From NCBI RefSeq assembly GCF_024448955.1, contig NZ_JAMOIH010000006.1, positions 55,420-119,419 on the forward strand: a stretch of DNA of 64,000 nucleotides, given 5' to 3'. Of this stretch, positions 57,568 through 64,000 are shown piece by piece. The notes beneath the pieces were generated by a model. It saw nothing but the letters and a program-made list of their open reading frames with translations, did no database searches and was not told the DNA's origin. How positions within the stretch are numbered: position 1 is the first letter of the stretch; every line of letters begins with the position of its first letter. The DNA is from Stutzerimonas stutzeri (GTDB taxonomy: Bacteria; Pseudomonadota; Gammaproteobacteria; Pseudomonadales; Pseudomonadaceae). The translations under genes and the position numbers were made by a program.

Positions 57568-59739
57568 TCAGCCGCGCGCGACGCTCATTCGTTCGGCCCG
57601 AATGCTGTCGAGCAGCGTCCTGACTTGATGAATGTCATAGGGTTTGAGCATGGTGCGCAGATTATCCAGCCCTTCTTCACGGGCATTGATGGCGTATCCG
57701 GAGGCGATCACGATGCTCAGCGCAGCATCGCGCGACCGCGCCTGACGCACCAGTTCGATACCGCTCATACCGGCCAGCCCCACATCGGTCAGCAGTACGT
57801 CGAAGCGACGTTGCTCCAGCATTTCCAGCGCAGCCTCCGCCGATTCGCAGGGGCTGACCTGGTGCCCGAGTTCCTCCATCACCTCACCAGTGAGCATGCG
57901 CAACGTCGGATCGTCCTCGACGAAGAGAATGTTCAAACCTGCGGCCTGCTCCGGCATCGCCTCGGCCATGCCGACGCTGGATACCGACGCCGGGTTGTGC
58001 TCACGATCGCCGCCCGACTTACCTTCTTCAATGCCCTCAGCAGCGGCCCGTGGCAAATAGACCCGCACGGTCGAGCCTTTGCCCTCTTCGCTTTCGAGTA
58101 CGACAAAGCCTCCGCTCTGCCGAACGAAGCCATACACCATGCTCAGACCGAGCCCCGAAGCATTGGCGTCCTGGCGCGTGGTGAAGAAGGGTTCGAAGGC
58201 GCGCGCCAGCACCTCGGGGCGCATGCCTTCGCCTTCGTCGATCACGCTCAACTCCACGTAAGCGCCGGCAGCGACACCAGGATGATCGGCCAGCTGCGCG
58301 ACACCCAGCGAACGGTTGCGCAGCTGTATGGACAGCGCACCGCCACCGACCATCGCATCACGTGCGTTGACCGCGAGATTGAGGATCCCGGCCTGTAGAT
58401 TGCCGACATCGGCGAAAACCGACCACAGATCCGACTGGATATCGACCTTCACCTGCACGGCCCGCCCCAGCGCGCCGCTCAACAACTCGCTCATCTGCTC
58501 CAGCAGCTCACCCAAATCGATCGACTGCGGCTGAAGCGGCTGACGGCTGGCAAACGCGAGCAACTGGGACGCCAGACGTGCGCCTTTTTCCACGCCGCCA
58601 ACCGCCGACTCCAAACGCCGCTGCGCCGTCTCGTCGCCGCTCAGGTTGCGACGCAGCAACTGCAAGTTTCCGCCGATGATCTGCAGCATGTTGTTGAAGT
58701 CATGGGCGATGCCGCCGGTCAGCTTACCGACCGCTTCGAGCTTCTGCGCCTGCATCAGCGCAGCCTCTGCTACCCGGCGCTCGGACTCGCTATGCAGCAG
58801 CTCCCGTGTCCGCTCGCGAACCAGCTCTTCAAGGTGTTCGCGATGTTCGCGCAGCTCTTGCTGACTGCGATGCTGCTCGGTCACGTCGCTACCCAGCACG
58901 AAAACACCTGACGTCCGCCCGTCACGCCCGATAATCGGCTGGAACACCAAATCGAGATAGACCTCCTCGGGCTCGGCACCGGAACGACGCTGCAACAGCG
59001 TCCGCAACCCTGCGCCACGGTAGGGCTCGCCCGTACGATAAACCTGATCCAGAAGATCGATGAAGCCCTGCTCCGCCAGCTCGGGCAATCCGTCATTTAC
59101 CCGCTTACCGATCAGCTGACGATTACCGGTGAGCTGCTGATAAGCCTCGTTGACCAACTCGTATACATGCTCCGGACCGCGCAGGAAGCAGACAAAACCC
59201 GGAGCTTGTGCGAACAGCTGGCGCAGCTGATTCCCCTCGTCCTGAATCAATCCGGCGCGCGACATGATCGCTGCTTCGAGCTGCTGCAACGGCTGCCCCC
59301 AGGATTCGGCCGAGCGCTGCGAAACCTTCAGCGATTGCAGCTCGGTAATGTCCATGGTGTGCTGCAGAATCGCGGTCACCTCGCCCTGCTCATCGAGCAA
59401 CGGGCTGTGCGTCGCACTCCAGTAACGATCCTCATAAGACGCATCGTTATCGGCGCTTACCGCAATCGAGTAGCGGATGATCGGCAGCGTATCTACAGCC
59501 CCGGTGCGCAGCACACGGGCGAACGATTCCAGCAGCTCCTCGACATGGGTCGTTTCCGGCGCTTGCGGATCAGCGGCGAACGCGTCGTGTATGCGACGCC
59601 CTACGATGTCTTCGAGCTGGCGTCCGGTGAGCTTCAGGTATGCCTCGTTGGCATCCAGGATGGTCAACTCGCGATCGAGCAATAAATAAGCGTTCGGAGA
59701 AGTCCTGAACAATGCCTCGAAAGGCGGGCGCTGCGGCAT
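57568..59739 (-). CDS. PAS-domain hybrid sensor histidine kinase
   Basis: This 723-residue soluble kinase has no membrane helix or signal peptide. Order: PAS domain (about 8-135), second PAS (about 165-290), a short coiled coil, HisKA with GGIAHDFNNMLQIIGG (the HWE-like HDFNN type), ATPase domain (NLAVNARDAM, DEGEGM, GLGLSMVYG), then a C-terminal receiver with acceptor Asp in LLTDVGLAGMSG. It would sense a cytoplasmic cue. It lies alone between rlmB and rpsF, a junction without a kinase in P. aeruginosa as I know it. GGAGG precedes the ATG, and a 20-base palindrome lies 28 bases upstream. Confidence 0.92.
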   Translation of the reverse strand: MPQRPPFEALFRTSPNAYLLLDRELTILDANEAYLKLTGRQLEDIVGRRIHDAFAADPQAPETTHVEELLESFARVLRTGAVDTLPIIRYSIAVSADNDASYEDRYWSATHSPLLDEQGEVTAILQHTMDITELQSLKVSQRSAESWGQPLQQLEAAIMSRAGLIQDEGNQLRQLFAQAPGFVCFLRGPEHVYELVNEAYQQLTGNRQLIGKRVNDGLPELAEQGFIDLLDQVYRTGEPYRGAGLRTLLQRRSGAEPEEVYLDLVFQPIIGRDGRTSGVFVLGSDVTEQHRSQQELREHREHLEELVRERTRELLHSESERRVAEAALMQAQKLEAVGKLTGGIAHDFNNMLQIIGGNLQLLRRNLSGDETAQRRLESAVGGVEKGARLASQLLAFASRQPLQPQSIDLGELLEQMSELLSGALGRAVQVKVDIQSDLWSVFADVGNLQAGILNLAVNARDAMVGGGALSIQLRNRSLGVAQLADHPGVAAGAYVELSVIDEGEGMRPEVLARAFEPFFTTRQDANASGLGLSMVYGFVRQSGGFVVLESEEGKGSTVRVYLPRAAAEGIEEGKSGGDREHNPASVSSVGMAEAMPEQAAGLNILFVEDDPTLRMLTGEVMEELGHQVSPCESAEAALEMLEQRRFDVLLTDVGLAGMSGIELVRQARSRDAALSIVIASGYAINAREEGLDNLRTMLKPYDIHQVRTLLDSIRAERMSVARG

Positions 59740-59766
59740 ACAACCTCCATGATGCGCGCTTGATTT

Positions 59767-59786
59767 GGCCGCTATCGATAGCGGCC
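59767..59786. promoter_or_regulatory. Perfect 20-base palindrome upstream of the hybrid kinase
   Basis: The half GGCCGCTATC and its exact complement meet at an ATCGAT centre with no spacer. Such a loop-free dyad is a poor RNA hairpin and a good dimeric-protein operator. It lies 28 bases before the kinase start codon. Confidence 0.5.
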
Positions 59787-59905
59787 ATCAGATGCACGAC
59801 CAAACCAATAATCGACAGAGCCGACCAGAAACGGACAATTGACCGCTACAGGAGCGATCCGTTTCGCGATGAACGGCAACGCGGCGGCAACTTGTCAGCC
59901 AGCCC

Positions 59906-60652
59906 TTACCCTGCCGAACGACGCTGGCGCAGTGCCTCGAACAGACAGACGCCCGTGGCGACCGACACGTTGAGACTGCTGACGCTTCCAGCCATCGGCA
60001 GCCGGACCAGGAAATCACAGTGTTCGCGTGTCAGACGGCGCATGCCCTTGCCTTCCGCGCCCATCACCAGAACGATAGGACCACGGAGATTCTGATCGTA
60101 GATCTCCTGCTCGGCTTCCCCGGCCGTACCGACCACCCACAAGCCACGTTGCTGCAATTTTTCCAGCGTTCGCGCCAGATTGGTCACAGCCACCAGCGGA
60201 ATGACTTCCGCCGCACCGCAAGCCACCTTGCGCACCGTGGCGTTAAGGGTTGCGGACTTGTCCTTGGGAATGATCACCGCCAGCACGCCGGCTGCGTCGG
60301 CGGTGCGCAGGCAGGCACCGAGGTTGTGAGGGTCGGTTACACCGTCGAGCACGAGCAGCAACGGCGCGCCCTCAGCCCGGTCCAGCAACTCTTCGAGCAT
60401 GGCATCGCCCCAGACCTGACTGGGGCTGACATCAGCCACCACACCCTGATGCACGCCCTCGACCCAGGCATCCATTTCACGACGCTCGCACTGACCGACG
60501 CGGACTTTCGATTGCGTAGCCAATTGAACCAGCGCCTGCACTCGAGGATCGTCACGCCCCTCGGCCAGCCAGACCTGCTTGACCCGCTTCGGATGGTGAC
60601 GAAGCAAAGCCTCCACGGCGTGCAGGCCGTAAATCTTCTCAAGATCACTCAT
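59906..60652 (-). CDS. rlmB: 23S rRNA (guanosine-2251-2'-O)-methyltransferase RlmB
   Basis: This 248-residue SpoU-family (SPOUT knot) enzyme methylates G2251 in the ribosomal P loop. An N-terminal substrate-binding domain (IYGLHAVEALLRHHPKRVKQVWLAEG) precedes the knot with VLDGVTDPHNLGACLRTADAAG, MGAEGKGMRRLTREHCD and IPMAGS-like VRLPMAGSVSSLNVSVATGV. Its start overlaps the rnr stop by 4 bases, indicating coupled translation. Confidence 0.97.
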   Translation of the reverse strand: MSDLEKIYGLHAVEALLRHHPKRVKQVWLAEGRDDPRVQALVQLATQSKVRVGQCERREMDAWVEGVHQGVVADVSPSQVWGDAMLEELLDRAEGAPLLLVLDGVTDPHNLGACLRTADAAGVLAVIIPKDKSATLNATVRKVACGAAEVIPLVAVTNLARTLEKLQQRGLWVVGTAGEAEQEIYDQNLRGPIVLVMGAEGKGMRRLTREHCDFLVRLPMAGSVSSLNVSVATGVCLFEALRQRRSAG

Positions 60653-63183
60653 GACTTGGCCTTACGCTTTCGCGGGGCACCGCCGTCAGCTTTGGCCGAC
60701 GGCTTGCTGTTAGCCTTGGACTTCGATGAGCTGCGTTTGGGCTTGCTGGCGGTCGACTTGCTTCCTTTCGCATCCGCGAGCAGCGCCTTTTTGATTTCCC
60801 GACTCTTGCGCACCTCTGCGCTGACCGACCCCCCACCTTTGGCGGAGCTTTCGGTGCCTTTTCGGCCGCGCCCTGCCTTACGGCTATCACCTTTATCACC
60901 AGCCGAGTCACGTTCGCCCGTGCCAGCTTTGCTGCCGCCGCTGATCAGTTCGAAGTCGATCTTGCGCTCATCGAGATCGACACGCATCACCCGCACTTCG
61001 ACGCTATCACCCAGGCGGAAACTCCGCCCACTGCGCTCACCGGACAGCCGATGGTGCAATGGATCGAAGTGGTAGTAGTCACCCGGCATTGCGGTGACGT
61101 GAACCAGTCCTTCCACGTAAATATCAGTCAGCTCGACGAACAAGCCGAATCCGGTCACTGCGGTAATCACGCCGGGGAACGTTTCGCCGACGCGATCCTT
61201 CATGAATTCGCACTTGAGCCAATTCACCACATCCCGCGTCGCCTCGTCGGCGCGCCGTTCGGCCATCGAGCATTGCTCGCCGAGCTGCTCCAACGCTGCC
61301 TCATCATAGGGATAGATGCGCGCCTTGGGCATGCTGGTCGCGCCCTCGCGACGCACATGCCCCGTATCGCGACGCGAGCGGATCACGCTGCGGATCGCAC
61401 GGTGAATCAACAGATCCGGATAGCGGCGGATAGGCGAGGTGAAGTGCGCATAGGCCTCGTAATTCAAGCCGAAGTGACCATTGTTGTCCGGGCTGTAGAC
61501 CGCCTGGCTCAACGACCGCAGCATCACCGTCTGAATCACGTTGAAATCGGGCCGCCCCTGAATCCGCTCCAGCAGCGCCTGATAATCCTTGGGCGTGGGC
61601 CCTTCCTTGCCCTTGTGCAGCGTCAGCCCCAGCTCGCCGAGAAAGGCCCGCAGCTTTTCCTGACGCTCCAAGGGCGGCCCGTCGTGGACACGATACAGAC
61701 CAGGAATGTCATGATCCTGGAGGAAGCGCGCCGTGGCCACGTTGGCGCATAGCATGCATTCCTCGATCAGCTTGTGCGCATCGTTGCGCTCGGTAGGGGT
61801 AATGGCCGCGATCTTGCGCTCCGCCCCGAAGACAATGCGCGTTTCCTGAGTTTCGAAATCGATCGCACCACGCGTGTGGCGCGCCTTGAGCAACACCTTG
61901 TACAGCGCGTGGAGCTGCTTGAGATGCGGCAATACTTGCGCGTATTCGCCAATCAATCGCTTGCCTTCGGCCGAGGAAGGCTGCTCAAGCATGCTGCTGA
62001 CCTTGTTATATGTCAGCCGCGCATGGGAGTGGATAACCGCTTCGTAGAACTGGTAATCGGTCATTTTCCCTGATTTATTCAGGGTGATTTCGCAGACCAT
62101 TGCCAGCCGATCGACGTGCGGATTCAGCGAGCAGAGACCGTTGGACAGCTCCTCCGGGAGCATCGGCACGACCCGCTCGGGAAAGTACACCGACGTACCC
62201 CGCAGCTCGGCTTCCTTGTCCAGCTCCGACCCGACTTTCACATAATGCGATACGTCTGCAATCGCGACGTACAGCCGGAAACCGCCAGAAAACAGCTTCC
62301 AGCCACTCAGCTTCTCGCAATAGACCGCATCGTCGAAGTCACGAGCGTCTTCGCCATCGATGGTGACGAAAGGCAGATGTCGCAGATCGACACGTTTCTG
62401 CTTGTCCTTTTCCTCGACTTCAGACTTGAGCTTGGCCGCTTCACGCTTCACCGCATCAGGCCAGACGTAGGGGATATCGAAACTGCGCAGCGCAACGTCG
62501 ATTTCCATCCCCGGCGCCATGTAATTGCCGATTACCTCGATCACGTCGCCCTGGGGCTGGAAGCGCTGAGTCGGCCAGTGGGTGATCTTGATCTCGACGA
62601 ACTGGCCCGGCTTGGCATCCATCGAGCGGCCCGGCGTTACTAGTACTTCCTGCTGGATCTTCGGGTTGTCGGCCATGACGAAACCGATGCCGCTTTCTTC
62701 TTGATAACGCCCGACGATGGTTTCATGCGCGCGACTGATCACCTCAACGATCGCGCCTTCGCGCCGCCCGCGGCGATCGAGTCCGGCAACCCGAGCCAGA
62801 CAGCGGTCGCCATCGAATACCAGGCGCATTTGTGCAGGACTCAGAAACAAGTCGTCGCTTTTATCGTCGGGAATCAGAAAACCGAAACCGTCGCGATGAC
62901 CACTGATGCGCCCGCAAACCAGGTCAAGCTTGTCCACCGGGGCATAAGTGCCACGCCGGGTATAGATCAACTGACCGTCACGCTCCATCGCACGCAAACG
63001 GCGGCGCAGAGCTTCGATATCGTCTTCGGAGGATAATCCGAACTCTTCCACCAGCTGCTCACGTGCCGCTGGTGAGCCGCGCTCGCTCAGGTGCTGAAGA
63101 ATCAGCTCGCGGCTGGGAATGGGGTTTTCGTACTTTTCCGCTTCACGTGCGGCCTCGGGATCGAGGGATTGCCAATCGGCCAT
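60649..63183 (-). CDS. rnr: Exoribonuclease R (RNase R)
   Basis: This 844-residue RNase II-family enzyme degrades structured RNA 3' to 5'. Order: winged helix (SRELILQHLSERGSPAAREQLVEEF), two cold-shock domains, RNB domain with catalytic Asp residues in DGEDARDFDDAVYCEKL, S1 domain (TFPGVITAVTGFGLFVELTDIYVEGLVHV), and a long Lys/Ser-rich tail (from about 735). It is the first gene of the rnr-rlmB pair. Confidence 0.97.
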   Translation of the reverse strand: MADWQSLDPEAAREAEKYENPIPSRELILQHLSERGSPAAREQLVEEFGLSSEDDIEALRRRLRAMERDGQLIYTRRGTYAPVDKLDLVCGRISGHRDGFGFLIPDDKSDDLFLSPAQMRLVFDGDRCLARVAGLDRRGRREGAIVEVISRAHETIVGRYQEESGIGFVMADNPKIQQEVLVTPGRSMDAKPGQFVEIKITHWPTQRFQPQGDVIEVIGNYMAPGMEIDVALRSFDIPYVWPDAVKREAAKLKSEVEEKDKQKRVDLRHLPFVTIDGEDARDFDDAVYCEKLSGWKLFSGGFRLYVAIADVSHYVKVGSELDKEAELRGTSVYFPERVVPMLPEELSNGLCSLNPHVDRLAMVCEITLNKSGKMTDYQFYEAVIHSHARLTYNKVSSMLEQPSSAEGKRLIGEYAQVLPHLKQLHALYKVLLKARHTRGAIDFETQETRIVFGAERKIAAITPTERNDAHKLIEECMLCANVATARFLQDHDIPGLYRVHDGPPLERQEKLRAFLGELGLTLHKGKEGPTPKDYQALLERIQGRPDFNVIQTVMLRSLSQAVYSPDNNGHFGLNYEAYAHFTSPIRRYPDLLIHRAIRSVIRSRRDTGHVRREGATSMPKARIYPYDEAALEQLGEQCSMAERRADEATRDVVNWLKCEFMKDRVGETFPGVITAVTGFGLFVELTDIYVEGLVHVTAMPGDYYHFDPLHHRLSGERSGRSFRLGDSVEVRVMRVDLDERKIDFELISGGSKAGTGERDSAGDKGDSRKAGRGRKGTESSAKGGGSVSAEVRKSREIKKALLADAKGSKSTASKPKRSSSKSKANSKPSAKADGGAPRKRKAKS

Positions 63184-63348
63184 TAAGAGATGTCACCTTT
63201 CATTCATTTATAGAGGCAGAACGCCCCTATCTATTGAAGCGCGAAACGCATGCCGGCGGCAGCTTTCGAGCGAATTATTTTTCCTGGGCGGGGCTTTACA
63301 AGGCATAACCTCGCCCGTATAGTTCGCGCCCACAATGTCTGGTAGACG

Positions 63349-63376
63349 TTGTAACACGGAAACGATGAAGTATCAT
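63349..63376 (+). promoter_or_regulatory. Probable promoter of the tRNA-Leu genes
   Basis: TTGTAA (63349-63354) and TATCAT (63371-63376) are separated by 16 bases, 10 bases before the first tRNA. The -10 matches the consensus at five of six bases; the -35 at four. Confidence 0.5.
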
Positions 63377-63386
63377 CGTTTGCAGT

Positions 63387-63473
63387 GCCCAGGTGGCGGA
63401 ATTGGTAGACGCACTAGGTTCAGGTCCTAGCGGTGGCAACACCGTGGAAGTTCGAGTCTTCTCCTGGGCACCA
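63387..63473 (+). tRNA. tRNA-Leu (anticodon CAG), copy 1
   Basis: An 87-base class-II tRNA starts GCCCAGGTGGCGGAATTGG, has anticodon loop TTCAGGT, a long variable arm and encoded CCA. It differs from copy 2 at two bases only, both in the variable-arm stem. Confidence 0.97.
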
Positions 63474-63575
63474 TTTATTCGATGAAGCTCTTGCCTTGGC
63501 GAGAATTTCATAAAAACGAGGTTTGTCGGCCTCGACCAGCAAGCGACAGAAGTCGATGAGCAATCATCGCAATGT

Positions 63576-63662
63576 GCCCAGGTGGCGGAATTGGTAGACG
63601 CACTAGGTTCAGGTCCTAGCGATGGCAACATCGTGGAAGTTCGAGTCTTCTCCTGGGCACCA
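63576..63662 (+). tRNA. tRNA-Leu (anticodon CAG), copy 2
   Basis: An 87-base tRNA identical to copy 1 except for a paired change in the variable arm (GGTG...CACC to GATG...CATC). A strong terminator begins 9 bases after the CCA. Confidence 0.97.
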
Positions 63663-63670
63663 CTCTTCAG

Positions 63671-63699
63671 AAAAAACCGAGTCATTGGCTCGGTTTTTT
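63671..63699 (+). terminator. Terminator of the tRNA-Leu pair
   Basis: AAAAAACCGAG (63671-63681) and CTCGGTTTTTT (63689-63699) form a perfect 11-base stem with a 7-base loop, ending in six T. Confidence 0.93.
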
Positions 63700-63791
63700 C
63701 GTTTCTGCTACGGCGAATCCAATAGCGCTCCAACAACGCTGATCGCATCGCGCCAGCACCTCGAAGCCCAGCGCGGACTTAAGCAGGAATG

Positions 63792-63817
63792 AAAAGACCG
63801 CCCTGAGGCGGTCTTTT
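63792..63817 (-). terminator. Terminator downstream of purA (possibly bidirectional)
   Basis: AAAAGACCGCC (63792-63802) and GGCGGTCTTTT (63807-63817) form a perfect 11-base stem with a 4-base loop, 14 bases past the purA stop. T-runs are present on both strands. Confidence 0.88.
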
Positions 63818-63831
63818 ATCATCAGTCGCGG

Positions 63832-64000
63832 TCAGGCGTAAGGATGGCGCAGCACGATGGTCTCGTTGCGATCCGGCCCGGTTGAGATGATGTCGATTGG
63901 CGCCTCGACCAACTCCTCCAGACGCTTGATGTAAGCGCGGGCGTTAGCCGGCAGCGCATCGAGCGACTTGGCTCCGACAGTAGATTCGGCCCAGCCCGGC
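63832..64000 (-). CDS. purA: Adenylosuccinate synthetase, C-terminal end only
   Basis: The last 55 residues are in the window; the gene continues beyond its right edge. The protein end [55 protein letters not shown] is the typical PurA C-terminus, including the GPDRNETI loop. The enzyme joins IMP and aspartate with GTP on the way to AMP. Gene order rnr-tRNA-Leu-purA matches Pseudomonas. Confidence 0.93.
   Translation of the reverse strand, partial: PGWAESTVGAKSLDALPANARAYIKRLEELVEAPIDIISTGPDRNETIVLRHPYA

Noticed and set aside
63296..63748. 150-codon frame across the tRNA-Leu pair
   Set aside because: It covers both tRNA genes and repeats the same peptide (GAQEKTRTSTxLP) twice, the known tRNA-Leu translation artefact.

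Overview
The window reads as chromosomal DNA of a Pseudomonas-type gammaproteobacterium, most likely the Stutzerimonas (P. stutzeri) group. The evidence is high GC, many gene neighbourhoods in the order I know from Pseudomonas aeruginosa (MCP-ampE-ampD; zapE-trpS-hydrolase-yhcB; clpB-pgeF-rluD-bamD-PP0621-pilS-pilR; ygiQ-alr-dnaB-rplI-DUF2232-rpsR-rpsF-rlmB-rnr-tRNA-Leu-purA), and Pseudomonas-style REP hairpins. I see no phage, transposase, integrase, CRISPR array or plasmid function. It is mostly core genome.

Layout. 1-2.8 kb: the end of an alcohol-dehydrogenase-like gene, then a Bcr/CflA drug exporter divergent from a TetR/AcrR-type repressor with a TtgR-like operator between them. 2.8-6.0 kb: a copper module (copZ, copA, cueR) with two CueR-type promoters placed back to back. 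6.5-10.7 kb: malate:quinone oxidoreductase with a lipoprotein signal, a chemoreceptor and a ferritin. 10.9-16.6 kb: a three-gene RND efflux operon (adaptor lipoprotein, pump, NodT-type outer-membrane lipoprotein). 16.6-20.2 kb: a repeat-rich gap, a RIO-type kinase, Ada, a small unknown protein and a TatD-family nuclease. 20.2-30.8 kb: a chemoreceptor, ampE, ampD, nfi, a GlxA-type regulator, zapE, trpS, a hydrolase, yhcB and nadC. 31-35.7 kb: a DUF1631 protein, a 57-residue DUF3094 protein, NADH dehydrogenase II and a Lys-Pro-Asn tRNA operon with its own promoter and terminator.

35.9-45 kb: clpB behind a heat-shock-type promoter, pgeF-rluD, then bamD, a PP0621 protein and the pilS-pilR two-component pair. 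45-50 kb: a DUF2333 protein divergent from a GcbA-like diguanylate cyclase that is followed by a CtpL-like chemoreceptor, linking c-di-GMP and chemotaxis. 50-64 kb: ygiQ, alr, dnaB, the S6-S18-DUF2232-L9 ribosomal operon, a hybrid histidine kinase lying between rlmB and rpsF, rlmB, rnr, two tRNA-Leu(CAG) genes and the end of purA.

No convincing undescribed multi-gene system is visible. The items best worth a second look are the hybrid kinase in the ribosomal/RNA-processing cluster with a perfect palindrome upstream, the lipoprotein-type Mqo, the hairpin in the rpsF leader, the two CueR promoters, the sigma-32-like promoter of clpB, and the covarying tRNA-Leu pair.
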